DNA of 64,000 bases from JAYPLE01 sp047627515 (GTDB lineage: Bacteria > Bacteroidota > Bacteroidia > Cytophagales > Cyclobacteriaceae), in the NCBI GenBank assembly GCA_047627515.1, contig JBLHTU010000003.1, positions 1 through 64,000 on the forward strand, read 5' to 3'. Positions 34,820 through 43,336 of the stretch are shown in pieces (position 1 is the first letter of the stretch; every line of letters begins with the position of its first letter). The translations under genes were made by a program, and so were the position numbers. A model generated the notes under the pieces. That model did no database searches. It had not been told where the DNA came from and was given only the letters and a program-made list of their open reading frames with translations.

Positions 34820-36025
34820 ATGAACAAATTGAATATCGAAGATATACACCCAAGTCAATTTCACTACGACTTACCAAAAGAAATGATTGCGGATGAGCCA
34901 CTCTCCGATCGATCAGCTTCTCGCCTGCTGCATTATCATCGAGGGGATATCGAACACACAACATTCAAGGATATTACACAATTGCTGCCAGTTGATGCTC
35001 ATTTAATCTTTAATGATACAAGGGTCATACCTGCCCGGTTAGTCGCCCAAAAGTCATCAGGTGCTCGTATCGAAATTTTTTTACTGGAGCCAATTTCACC
35101 ATCCAGTGTGATGGAAGAGGCTATGCTGACGAAAGAACATGCGGTATGGTCCTGCATGATTGGAAATGCGAAAAAGTGGAAATTACAGACTTCCTTAACT
35201 ATTTATATATCACAGGATAAGTCTTTATTACTGAAAAGAGTAGGCGATGCAGAGGTCTCATTCACTTGGAGCAGCGACGAACCGTTTTCGAGTATGATAG
35301 AGGCTGCAGGAAATGTACCCCTACCTCCATATATCAATCGCCAGCCAACGGACCTTGACATCCCACGGTATCAAACCGTCTATTCTCAGGTAAAAGGAGC
35401 CGTAGCCGCTCCAACCGCCGGACTACACTTTACAGACGAGATCATGCGTACGCTTCATAAACAACATCAAATAGATTATCTGACTTTGCATGTAAGCGCT
35501 GGCACATTCCAACCGATCAAAACAAGTGCCTCCAACCACCCAATGCATCGAGAAGAAGTACTGATTGCAAAAACGCTGATTGAGAACTTACTCAAAGATA
35601 AGCCTGTCATTGCTATTGGAACCACTAGCATGCGCACCTTAGAATCTCTTTATTGGTATGGTGTTAAACTCATCCAAGGGCAGGATGTTTTTGAGATAGA
35701 AAAAATGTATCCCTACCAGCATGAGGAACACATTGACAAGCAAACTGCACTATCAGCGGTCCTTACTTACATGGAGAAGAACAGCCTTAATCAGATTAGG
35801 GGTTACACGGAGATTTTCATATTCCCAGGCTACGAATTCAAAATATGCCAAGGCTTGATCACCAATTTCCACCTTCCCGGAACTACCCTAATGATGCTGG
35901 TGGCAGCCTTTATCGGTGCAGATTGGGAATCCGTTTACAGTCAAGCTTTATCACAGAATTATAGATTCTTAAGCTACGGAGACTCTTCTCTCCTGATTCC
36001 AAAAAATAGTACATTAGCCTCGTGA
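34820..36025 (+). CDS. queA: tRNA preQ1(34) S-adenosylmethionine ribosyltransferase-isomerase
   Basis: A 401-residue QueA: FHYDLPKEMIADEPLSDRSASRLL, LIFNDTRVIPARL, VAAPTAGLHFT, and late TNFHLPGTTLMMLVAAFIG. The enzyme transfers the ribosyl part of SAM to preQ1-modified tRNA in queuosine synthesis. It is somewhat longer than the common 340-residue form because of inserts in the middle, a size shared by Bacteroidota members. Its last codons overlap the mscS-like start (GTGA). No preQ1 riboswitch fits in the 18-bp space upstream. Confidence 0.93.
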   Translation: MNKLNIEDIHPSQFHYDLPKEMIADEPLSDRSASRLLHYHRGDIEHTTFKDITQLLPVDAHLIFNDTRVIPARLVAQKSSGARIEIFLLEPISPSSVMEEAMLTKEHAVWSCMIGNAKKWKLQTSLTIYISQDKSLLLKRVGDAEVSFTWSSDEPFSSMIEAAGNVPLPPYINRQPTDLDIPRYQTVYSQVKGAVAAPTAGLHFTDEIMRTLHKQHQIDYLTLHVSAGTFQPIKTSASNHPMHREEVLIAKTLIENLLKDKPVIAIGTTSMRTLESLYWYGVKLIQGQDVFEIEKMYPYQHEEHIDKQTALSAVLTYMEKNSLNQIRGYTEIFIFPGYEFKICQGLITNFHLPGTTLMMLVAAFIGADWESVYSQALSQNYRFLSYGDSSLLIPKNSTLAS

Positions 36026-36927
36026 ATGAAATAGGGTCAAATATCTGGGATTCCATCAAAGCATTTTGGGTAAGTGCGTGGGATATTATTAACACTCCCA
36101 TATTCTCTTTATCAGGAAATGACTTAAGCGCAGGCACGATACTTTATATCATCGTAGCATTTTTCGTATTGAGCTTTATCTCAAAAAGAATCAGAAAAGT
36201 ACTTACGGAAGTTATCTTAAGACGTGCAGGTCTGGAAGCAGCTGCGACAGCGACCATTGGCACTGTCACACGTTTTTTCATACTGGTGATCGGTAGTATC
36301 GTGATCATTCAGAGCTCAGGCATAGATCTGAGCGCTTTGACATTACTAGCGGGTGCCCTTGGTGTAGGTATTGGATTTGGTTTGCAAAACATTACCGACA
36401 ATTTCATATCTGGCATTATTATTCTATTTGAAAAACCCATCAAGGTGGGTGACCGGATTGAGGTAGGCGGAATCGAAGGAGATGTTACCTCCATTTCATT
36501 TAGAGCTACTTCTATCCTCACCAACGACAATATTTCGATCATCGTCCCAAACTCCGAGTTCATTTCTAGTAGAGTAATCAACTGGAGTCACAATGACCGA
36601 AATATCAGATTTCGAATGCCTATAGGAGTCAGCTATAATGAAGATCCCGTCCAGATTAAAAAAATCTTACTCGACGTGGCAGACAAAAATCCACATATCC
36701 TGAAGAGGCCAGCTCCAATAGTGCTATTTGATGGTTTTGGTGATAGCTCTTTAGACTTTGTCTTAGCAGTTTGGACTTCTACACACACAGACAAACCTAG
36801 AGTGCTCAAGAGCGAACTATACTTTGATATATTCGATCAGTTCAAAAAGCATAATATCGAGATACCATTTCCCCAGAGGGATCTGCATATCAGATCTGGT
36901 CAGATCGCTTCTAACAAGCAGGCATAA
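36022..36927 (+). CDS. Small-conductance mechanosensitive channel (MscS family)
   Basis: A 301-residue protein with a GTG start overlapping queA. Three N-terminal helices lead to the pore helix (LTLLAGALGVGIGFGLQNITDNFISG), the most conserved MscS element, followed by the beta domain (FEKPIKVGDRIEVGGIEGDVTSI) and an alpha-beta vestibule. The length matches E. coli MscS. It releases solutes from the cytosol during osmotic downshift. Confidence 0.93.
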   Translation: MNEIGSNIWDSIKAFWVSAWDIINTPIFSLSGNDLSAGTILYIIVAFFVLSFISKRIRKVLTEVILRRAGLEAAATATIGTVTRFFILVIGSIVIIQSSGIDLSALTLLAGALGVGIGFGLQNITDNFISGIIILFEKPIKVGDRIEVGGIEGDVTSISFRATSILTNDNISIIVPNSEFISSRVINWSHNDRNIRFRMPIGVSYNEDPVQIKKILLDVADKNPHILKRPAPIVLFDGFGDSSLDFVLAVWTSTHTDKPRVLKSELYFDIFDQFKKHNIEIPFPQRDLHIRSGQIASNKQA

Positions 36928-36948
36928 AAAAGCCGGTATAATTCGGCT
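36926..36948 (-). terminator. Rho-independent terminator of the DUF3078 gene
   Basis: AGCCG/CGGCT with an 8-base loop precedes a run of six Ts when read on the minus strand, 20 bp after the DUF3078 stop. On the plus strand there is no T run. Confidence 0.6.
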
Positions 36949-36968
36949 CTCGTTAAAACTAGTTCCTT

Positions 36969-37880
36969 CTATTTAAGATCCCCAAACTTGAAGGATAGAC
37001 CCACGCCAAAAACACTTTTGAACTGCGTGCGAGGTCTTGAACCTATTGACTCTCCTGCTAAATTTATCCCACTAGCGATTTTGATATCATCATCATAGAT
37101 CAATTGTGTTTGCCAGTTAACAGTCAAAAATGAGTTCACTTTCATGGCTACGATATTTTGCCAGTTAACATCGACGTTTCCGAAATTATCCAGATAATTA
37201 GAGAATAATTCAAGCTTCGATCCAATGCTTACATTCTTCACAACATTGTCAAGTTGTAATTTTACTTTCAGAAAAGACCCTAGTTCAGCCCTAGATGTTT
37301 TCCCTTCGTCAACACCAAATGCTCCCTCATTAGCGAGTTCTTGATCGGCTACAAAAGTAAATTTCCCGGTTACTGGAGCATACGTTACTGATAGAACCGG
37401 ACTAGGTCTCCAGTCTAGACCAGTTGCTACTAACAAATATCCAGGAGACATAAAGTCTGATATGACATTGCCCTCTGCATCAATACCTTGATAAAATTGA
37501 GTTCTAAAATCCAGTAATGAGGACCAGTAAAGCTTTTCACCTCTGAGTTTATACCCTATTTGAGTAGTAGCAATGATGATATCATCAGTTTTCTGAGGCG
37601 CTGCATCTAGTCCTTGTTTTACCACTCCATACCCCATTTCAAGATTGTTAGTCCATGACACCTTCGCTTTTGTATAGTTAGCAAAGACATTGAAATAGCC
37701 GTTCATTGAAATGTTATTGTTTCCCCCTGAAGCCCAATTAGTTAAGTTTACTTGTGAAAACGTTAGTGTTGTTACACCTCCTTTTAACCAGTAGGTAGTA
37801 TCTACCTCTTGTGCTTGTATAATTGATATATTGATAGCAAAAATCCCTAAAATTGCGAGTAGTACGGTTTTGTTCCTCAT
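36969..37880 (-). CDS. DUF3078 outer-membrane beta-barrel protein
   Basis: About 303 residues from the ATG at 37880, chosen because it gives a signal peptide (MRNKTVLLAILGIFAINISI, cut near QAQE). DUF3078 signature: WLKGGVTTLTFSQVNLTNWASGG, then amphipathic strands (NLEMGYGVVKQG, LYWSSLLDFRTQFYQG) ending with the barrel C-terminus SFKFGDLK. These barrels occur throughout Bacteroidota and their role is unknown. It is monocistronic with its own terminator, and divergent from the DUF3298 lipoprotein. Confidence 0.85.
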   Translation of the reverse strand: MRNKTVLLAILGIFAINISIIQAQEVDTTYWLKGGVTTLTFSQVNLTNWASGGNNNISMNGYFNVFANYTKAKVSWTNNLEMGYGVVKQGLDAAPQKTDDIIIATTQIGYKLRGEKLYWSSLLDFRTQFYQGIDAEGNVISDFMSPGYLLVATGLDWRPSPVLSVTYAPVTGKFTFVADQELANEGAFGVDEGKTSRAELGSFLKVKLQLDNVVKNVSIGSKLELFSNYLDNFGNVDVNWQNIVAMKVNSFLTVNWQTQLIYDDDIKIASGINLAGESIGSRPRTQFKSVFGVGLSFKFGDLK

Positions 37881-37928
37881 TGTCAAATTATTGTTTCCAC
37901 AAATCAAATTAAAAAAAACCTATTGAAT

Positions 37929-38705
37929 ATGACCATTTTCAGATATTTAAGGATTGTACCCATGCTATTGATCGTATTGTTAGCAGCTAATGGCTGCGAT
38001 ATCCTTATTGAGCAAAAGGCAGACGCTGGCAATCAGGCATCGATTGATTTAAAGCAAGTCTATGAGGAATATGAAGAGGACGATTGCATTGACAATTGTG
38101 CTACTATAAAGCTCAAAAAAATATCAATCAGTAGTAGTACCCGGATCAATTCAGAAATTGATCAAATCTTATCTATGAAGCTGAATGAGTATGTTCGCAA
38201 TAGAAATAAGAAAGAAATCAGACCGATAACTGAGGAATTCTTCAAAGATTTCAAAGCGTTTAAAGAAGCCTTTCCTGAAAGCACCACCCCTTGGGAAATT
38301 TCTATCACAATGGACGCTTCAGTATTGCCATCGACAGGTATAGTCAGTATTTCAACCATTACATATGCCTATACAGGTGGCGCGCACCCTGAAGAGTATC
38401 GAACCTTTGATAACTTTTCCTTTGAAGGAAAACGATTAGCTATCAAACAGATCATCAAAGATGAAAGAGGCTTTTTATCCCTAGCCGAAGAAGCTTTTCG
38501 AAAGGCGAAAGGAATAGCCAGCGGAAGTACTTTGAGCGCTGCAGGTTTCGAGTTTGAAAAAGATGAATTTACCCTACCCGAGCAGATTGGATTCAATGAC
38601 AATTCAGTATTAATCCATTTTAACCCGTATGAGATCAATAGCTACGCAGACGGCGCTACGACCCTATCTATTCCGATGAGTCAGGTTAGTAGCATGATGC
38701 AGTAA
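37929..38705 (+). CDS. DUF3298/DUF4163 lipoprotein
   Basis: About 258 residues from the ATG at 37929 with a lipoprotein signal (LLIVLLAANGC). After an acidic linker (EEYEEDDC) comes the DUF4163-like alpha-beta part (INSEIDQILSMKLNEYV) and the DUF3298 part (TYAYTGGAHPEEYRTFDNF, SVLIHFNPYEINSYADGA). The same pair occurs in RsiV and PdaC, where the domain binds lysozyme or acts on peptidoglycan; whether that applies here is unknown. The converging acyl-CoA ligase gene starts 1 bp away. Confidence 0.8.
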   Translation: MTIFRYLRIVPMLLIVLLAANGCDILIEQKADAGNQASIDLKQVYEEYEEDDCIDNCATIKLKKISISSSTRINSEIDQILSMKLNEYVRNRNKKEIRPITEEFFKDFKAFKEAFPESTTPWEISITMDASVLPSTGIVSISTITYAYTGGAHPEEYRTFDNFSFEGKRLAIKQIIKDERGFLSLAEEAFRKAKGIASGSTLSAAGFEFEKDEFTLPEQIGFNDNSVLIHFNPYEINSYADGATTLSIPMSQVSSMMQ

Positions 38706-38706
38706 C

Positions 38707-40395
38707 TCAAGCATAGGTATTAGTGGAAGCATCTGCCTCTTTAATGAGTCGCCTCATGATTTTACCTACATTGGACTTAGGAAGCTCATCGGTGAATGTG
38801 ATGTATTTTGGACACTTGTACGCGGTCATTTTTTCCTTAGCATAGGCTTTGATTACCTCTTCCGTCAATGACTCGTCTGACTTTACAATATATACCTTGA
38901 CGGCCTCTGTCGACTTTTTATCTGGTACGCCAATTGCTCCGACTTCCAGTACGCCTGGGTGAGAAGCAATTACATTTTCTATCTCATTGGGGTAAACATT
39001 GAAACCAGACACTAGTATCATTTCTTTCTTACGGTCTACGATCTTGAAAAAACCTTGCTCGTCCATAGTAGCAATATCTCCGGTCTTAAACCATTCTCCT
39101 AACATACACTCGGCCGTTTCTTCTGGCCGGTTGTAGTACCCTTGCATTACCTGTGGCCCTTTGGCGCAAAGTTCTCCCTTTTCACCTAGTTCCACTTCAT
39201 TTCCATCGTCATCCACTAGCTTGAGCAAAGTGCTAGGAATAGGCAATCCGATGCTCCCAATACGACCTGACCCGTCTAATGGATTTGCAGTCAGAACAGG
39301 AGAAGTCTCCGTCAATCCATAGCCTTCGGCTAAATACTTGCCTGTAACTTTTTGCCACTGATTGGCGGTAGATTCTAACACAGCCATTCCCCCTCCGAAA
39401 GCAAATTTCAATCGGGAAAAGTCCAATTTGGCAAAATCAGGCTGATTAAGTAACCCATTAAATAAGGTATTGACACCCGTGATTACACTAAATTTATGTT
39501 TACCCATTTCTTTTATGAAAGCTGGCATATCCCTAGGGTTGGTGATAAGAACATTACGAGCCCCTATCTCAGTAGATACTAACACATTGCACACCAATGC
39601 AAATACATGATAAATAGGAAGTGCCGTGATAATGATCTCTTTTCCATTTTCAAGGCCTCCGAATTTCATCCATGCATTAACCTGCATGAGATTAGCTACC
39701 AGATTACCATGGCTTAGCATGGCACCTTTTGAAACGCCTGTGGTTCCACCAGTATATTGTAAGAAGGCTAGATCTTGTTGCGTCAGTTTAGGTGGTGAAA
39801 AAGTTTGCTTGGCTCCATTAGCTAGTACGATTTTGAAATTTACAGCACCTGGTAGGTTATAAGCAGGCACCATCTTTTTAACATTTTTCACCACAAAATT
39901 CACAACTCCACCCTTCAAACCTCCTAGCATATCTCCAATCTCAGTAACAATGACATGCTCTATCTGCGTATTAGAGATGATTTTCTCAAGATTATTAGCA
40001 AAATTAGCGAGTATCACAATTGCCTTAGCTTCAGAGTCCTTAAACTGATGTTCCATCTCTGATGGCGTATACAAGGGATTGGTATTAACTACCACTAATC
40101 CCGCTCTCAGTGCTCCAAACATTGCGATTGGATATTGCAAAAGGTTAGGCATTTGAATAGCGATCTTATCGCCAGGTTTCAGATGTAGCTTATTCAACAA
40201 GTATGCTCCAAATGCTTTCGAATGGTTATCCATATCCTTGAAAGACAAGGTCTTACCCATATTTTCAAATGCCGGTAGGTCGGCATAATCAACAAACGCT
40301 TCAGACATCAGTTCTGCCAGGCTATCATATTTTCCTGTTTCGACTTCGGCAGGTACATCTTTAGGATAGGTTTTTAACCAAGGAGTTTGGGTCAT
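38707..40395 (-). CDS. fadD: Long-chain acyl-CoA ligase
   Basis: A 562-residue AMP-forming ligase. The P-loop is LQYTGGTTGVSKGAMLSH (about 213-230), the adenylate motif is EGYGLTETSP, KTGDIATMDEQGFFKIVDRKK contains the hinge, and the C-terminal lysine sits in PKSNVGKIMRR. The enzyme activates fatty acids to acyl-CoA for beta-oxidation and lipid synthesis. The protein resembles E. coli FadD in length and motifs. It is probably a single gene. Confidence 0.9.
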   Translation of the reverse strand: MTQTPWLKTYPKDVPAEVETGKYDSLAELMSEAFVDYADLPAFENMGKTLSFKDMDNHSKAFGAYLLNKLHLKPGDKIAIQMPNLLQYPIAMFGALRAGLVVVNTNPLYTPSEMEHQFKDSEAKAIVILANFANNLEKIISNTQIEHVIVTEIGDMLGGLKGGVVNFVVKNVKKMVPAYNLPGAVNFKIVLANGAKQTFSPPKLTQQDLAFLQYTGGTTGVSKGAMLSHGNLVANLMQVNAWMKFGGLENGKEIIITALPIYHVFALVCNVLVSTEIGARNVLITNPRDMPAFIKEMGKHKFSVITGVNTLFNGLLNQPDFAKLDFSRLKFAFGGGMAVLESTANQWQKVTGKYLAEGYGLTETSPVLTANPLDGSGRIGSIGLPIPSTLLKLVDDDGNEVELGEKGELCAKGPQVMQGYYNRPEETAECMLGEWFKTGDIATMDEQGFFKIVDRKKEMILVSGFNVYPNEIENVIASHPGVLEVGAIGVPDKKSTEAVKVYIVKSDESLTEEVIKAYAKEKMTAYKCPKYITFTDELPKSNVGKIMRRLIKEADASTNTYA

Positions 40396-40734
40396 GAGTA
40401 ATAGGGTTTATACTGCTCGTAGTCTAAGATATTAAACAGGGTCGATTTTAAAACAAAAAAGAAGTAAAAAGGAAGTTTGGCTTCTAGTACAGTAAAATGT
40501 GGTGACTGGTGAATTTATGATTTGGTTGAGCGTCTGTGCCCTCAAGGTATCCAAAGTGAGCCCGCAAATAAGTATCAACGGAATTGAGAAAACTCCACCT
40601 AGTTTGCTCTCTGATTGAAGCATTGCTACTAACAATGTGAAAATAGTATCTCTAGTAATCAGAATAGTCTATCTATCATAAACACTATTTCACAAAATCA
40701 ATATTGATGAAGCTAAAAAGGATGGCTCCTCGGC
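40396..40734. other. Intergenic region without a gene
   Basis: About 340 bp upstream of the acyl-CoA ligase gene. Short open frames are present, but none has a start signal or protein-like content. An imperfect inverted repeat (GTGAAAATAGT near 40637 and ACTATTTCAC near 40684) is the only structure seen. Confidence 0.4.
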
Positions 40735-40920
40735 TAGGCGCCCCCTGGGAAGGACTGGTCGTCCACACCTGCGCGGTTCGACCTCATTCAAATAAAAACA
40801 GTGCCCCAAAAATGATGGCTGTAAGGGAAGGATTTGATTGGAGTGGCAGCACACACTCCACAGCGTAGCACATTAAATCCTCATCAAAACTTAAAAGAAA
40901 CCCTTTAGGGCATAAAAAAA
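40735..40920 (-). repeat. Decayed tandem copy of the neighbouring tRNA-like unit
   Basis: The stretch around 40785-40840 matches 40942-40999: both run ACCTCATTCAAATAAA, a short variable part, CCCAAAA, ATGGCTGTA and GAAGGATT. On the minus strand this is the 3' half of the tRNA-like element plus the spacer to its terminator. In this copy the T-loop core TTCGAAT has become ATCAAAT, the 5' half is unrecognisable, and the terminator stem is reduced to GGTC / GACC. Confidence 0.55.
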
Positions 40921-40944
40921 GGTCTTCGCACCCCTACGAAGACC
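40914..40944 (-). terminator. Rho-independent terminator of the tRNA-like unit
   Basis: Read on the minus strand, GGTCTTCG and CGAAGACC form a perfect 8-bp stem with an 8-base loop, followed by seven Ts. It lies 36 bp after the tRNA-like 3' end and is correctly oriented for it. Confidence 0.8.
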
Positions 40945-40979
40945 TCATTCAAATAAACAACATTAACCCAAAATAATGG

Positions 40980-41118
40980 CTGTAGGAGAAGGATTCGAAC
41001 CTCCACGGAGCGGTTAGCCTCAGAGAATTGCAAACCTAGGTTTGCAATTCTCTGAGCTTTATCCCTTACCCCCACCCCCGAGACAGGAGGGCATGTCTGC
41101 CAATTTCATCACCCTACA
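40980..41118 (-). ncRNA. tRNA-like RNA (class II body) with a 38-bp perfect palindrome in the variable region
   Basis: On the minus strand the ends form a 7-bp acceptor stem (TGTAGGG with TCCTACA, one G-U). T8 and a Leu-type D arm (GATGAAATTGGCAGACAT) follow, then CCCTC/GGGGG around a 7-base loop CTGTCTC. A T arm GGAGG-TTCGAAT-CCTTC completes the body; position 73 is G and no CCA is encoded. The loop would read GTC with U33 but a pyrimidine at 37, which is not a Leu or Ser anticodon. The variable region is about 68 bases and contains a perfect palindrome (41015-41052; arm CTCAGAGAATTGCAAACCT). A normal class II tRNA is about 85 bases; this is 139. It has its own promoter box and terminator. 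It may be a decayed tRNA or a tRNA-derived RNA. Confidence 0.5.
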
Positions 41119-41127
41119 GTGTAGATC

Positions 41128-41164
41128 GAAACGACTTTTTCGTTTCATTGATAATTCAAAAGTA
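41128..41164 (-). promoter_or_regulatory. Predicted promoter and leader hairpin of the tRNA-like unit
   Basis: On the minus strand TACTTTTG (41164-41157) matches TAnnTTTG, 38 bp before the acceptor stem. The leader holds GAAACGA / TCGTTTC (about 41129-41147) with a 5-base loop. No clear TTG -33 element is seen. Confidence 0.45.
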
Positions 41165-41273
41165 ACATTTTGTTCTTTTTATTAAAAATATTGTAATAAT
41201 TTTGAATAATATTTCGAGAGTGATTAGTTTTAGCCTTCTTTAATTGCTGTATTCACAAAAACCAACATCCAGA

Positions 41274-41735
41274 ATGAGTAAAATTTATGAAATTGACAAC
41301 GTGGATTTGAAAATCCTTAACATTTTAACAGAAGATGCTAAGATTCCTTACACAGAAGTAGCCAAAAAGGTCTTTGTATCGGGTGGGACAGTACATGTTA
41401 GAATGAAAAAACTCGAAGAAATGGGTGTTGTCAGAGGAACTACTCTGAAAATGGATTACACCAAGCTTGGGTATGATGTGACCTGCTTTATGGGTATCTA
41501 TCTTGAACGGAGTTCATTGTATGACAAAGCTGTTGCTCAACTACGTAATATTCCTGAAATCGTCAAGGTGCATTACACTACTGGCAACTACAATATCTTC
41601 TTGAAGATTCATTGTAGAGATACAAGACACTTAAAAGATGTGTTGCACGATAAGATTCAAAAAGTGGAAGGGATCGAACGAACGGAGACCTTCATTTCGC
41701 TAGAAGAGTCTTTAAACAGACATCTTTCATTTTAA
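41274..41735 (+). CDS. Lrp/AsnC-family transcriptional regulator
   Basis: About 153 residues from the ATG at 41274 (MSKIYEIDN); the frame opens 30 bp earlier but that part is not Lrp-like. The N-terminal HTH is VDLKILNILTEDAKIPYTEVAKKVFVSGGTVHVRMKKLEEMGVV. The C-terminal RAM (ActD-like) domain is VTCFMGIYLERSSLYDKAVAQLR and GNYNIFLKIHCRDTRHL. Members sense amino acids and bind as octamers. It sits just upstream of the suf operon on the same strand with a promoter between, so it may be separately transcribed. Whether it controls suf is unknown. Confidence 0.9.
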   Translation: MSKIYEIDNVDLKILNILTEDAKIPYTEVAKKVFVSGGTVHVRMKKLEEMGVVRGTTLKMDYTKLGYDVTCFMGIYLERSSLYDKAVAQLRNIPEIVKVHYTTGNYNIFLKIHCRDTRHLKDVLHDKIQKVEGIERTETFISLEESLNRHLSF

Positions 41736-41813
41736 ATTGAAATTAAGTCCTTGTTAGCTGAACCTTTTCCCTAGTTATTTGTACTTATTTAGAACGATTA
41801 TAAATAAGTACTT

Positions 41814-41821
41814 TACCTTTG
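41814..41821 (+). promoter_or_regulatory. Predicted -7 box of the suf operon promoter
   Basis: TACCTTTG fits TAnnTTTG exactly, 27 bp before the sufB ATG. No good TTG is found at the -33 position, which may mean activator dependence. Confidence 0.5.
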
Positions 41822-41848
41822 TGAAGACTAAAACTAACCAGGATCTGA

Positions 41849-43303
41849 ATGACAAACGATGATCAAATTTTAGAGGATTTCACCTCTAAGGAATATGAGC
41901 ATGGATGGCACGTTGACTTTGAAGCTGACGAAGCTCCAAAAGGATTAAACGAGGACATTGTCCGATTTATCTCTGCGAAGAAGCATGAGCCAGAATGGAT
42001 GCTCCAGTGGAGATTAAAAGCTTTTAAAGTCTGGAAAGAGATGAAAGAGCCTCAATGGCCTAATGTTTCTTACCCAAAAATCGACCTTCAAGAGATTATC
42101 TACTATTCTGCACCAAAGCAGAAGAAAAAAGTAGATAGTTTAGACGAGATAGATCCAGAGTTGCTCAAAACATTTGATAGACTTGGAATCAGTTTAACTG
42201 AGCAAAAACGTCTAACGGGTGTTACTACGATTGCCGTCGATGCAGTGATTGATTCAGTTTCCGTAGCAACGACCTTCAAAGAAACACTTTCTGAATTAGG
42301 AATCATTTTCTGTTCATTCAGTGAGGCCGTCAAAGACCACCCAGAGCTAATTAAAAAATATTTAGGTTCAGTCGTCCCTCAAAATGACAACTACTACGCT
42401 GCATTGAATTCAGCAGTATTTTCTGATGGCTCTTTCTGTTACATCCCAAAAGGTGTGAGATGCCCTATGGAGCTGTCCACGTATTTCAGAATCAACGCTG
42501 CGAACACCGGTCAGTTTGAGAGAACGTTGATTGTCGCGGAAGAAGGTAGCTACGTTAGTTACCTTGAAGGTTGTACAGCTCCACAGCGTGATGAAAATCA
42601 ATTGCATGCGGCAGTAGTAGAAATATTCGCTGCCAAAAAAGCGGAGGTTAAGTATTCAACCGTGCAAAACTGGTACCCTGGCGACAAGAACGGTAAAGGT
42701 GGAATCTACAACTTCGTCACCAAAAGAGGATTGTGTGACGGTGACCATGCCAAAATCTCATGGACACAAGTAGAAACCGGTAGTGCTATTACATGGAAGT
42801 ACCCTTCTTGTGTACTCAAGGGAGACTACTCACAAGGAGAGTTCTATTCTGTAGCGGTTACTAATAATCATCAGCAAGCAGACACCGGTACCAAGATGAT
42901 CCACATCGGGAAAAACACTAGGTCTAGAATCGTATCGAAAGGTATTTCTGCAGGTCATTCTCAGAATAGCTATCGAGGGCAAGTTCAGGTGCTGAAAAGA
43001 GCAGACAATGCTCGAAACTTCTCACAATGCGATTCCCTACTTATGGGTTCGTCATGTGGAGCCCACACCTTCCCCTACATTGATATTCAAAACAAATCCG
43101 CAATGGTGGAGCATGAAGCAACCACCTCGAAGATTGGAGAAGATCAGATTTTCTACTGTTTGCAAAGAGGAATAGATGAAGAGAGTGCAGTTGCGCTCAT
43201 CGTCAATGGATTTGCAAAAGAGGTAATGAACAATTTACCAATGGAATTTGCTGTAGAAGCCCAAAAACTCCTAGCGCTCACACTCGAAGGAAGCGTAGGG
43301 TAA
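41849..43303 (+). CDS. sufB: Fe-S cluster assembly scaffold SufB
   Basis: A 484-residue SufB. With SufC and SufD it forms the SufBC2D scaffold on which iron-sulfur clusters are built from sulfur delivered by SufS-SufE. Conserved features are GLNEDIVRFISAKKHEPEWMLQWRLKAF, SDGSFCYIPKGVRCPMELSTYFRIN, EGCTAPQ with the active-site Cys, and a late CDSLLMGSSCGAHTFPYIDIQN. The length is normal. It is first in a continuous suf operon. Confidence 0.96.
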   Translation: MTNDDQILEDFTSKEYEHGWHVDFEADEAPKGLNEDIVRFISAKKHEPEWMLQWRLKAFKVWKEMKEPQWPNVSYPKIDLQEIIYYSAPKQKKKVDSLDEIDPELLKTFDRLGISLTEQKRLTGVTTIAVDAVIDSVSVATTFKETLSELGIIFCSFSEAVKDHPELIKKYLGSVVPQNDNYYAALNSAVFSDGSFCYIPKGVRCPMELSTYFRINAANTGQFERTLIVAEEGSYVSYLEGCTAPQRDENQLHAAVVEIFAAKKAEVKYSTVQNWYPGDKNGKGGIYNFVTKRGLCDGDHAKISWTQVETGSAITWKYPSCVLKGDYSQGEFYSVAVTNNHQQADTGTKMIHIGKNTRSRIVSKGISAGHSQNSYRGQVQVLKRADNARNFSQCDSLLMGSSCGAHTFPYIDIQNKSAMVEHEATTSKIGEDQIFYCLQRGIDEESAVALIVNGFAKEVMNNLPMEFAVEAQKLLALTLEGSVG

Positions 43304-43336
43304 TTTCAAAAACTGAACATTAGACTAATAAAAGCA

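Noticed and set aside
36022..36927. MscS as part of a queuosine pathway because of overlap with queA
   Set aside because: Overlapping genes are common here; the protein is an ordinary mechanosensitive channel.
40432..40635. Minus-strand open frame before the acyl-CoA ligase gene
   Set aside because: No conserved feature; low-complexity composition.
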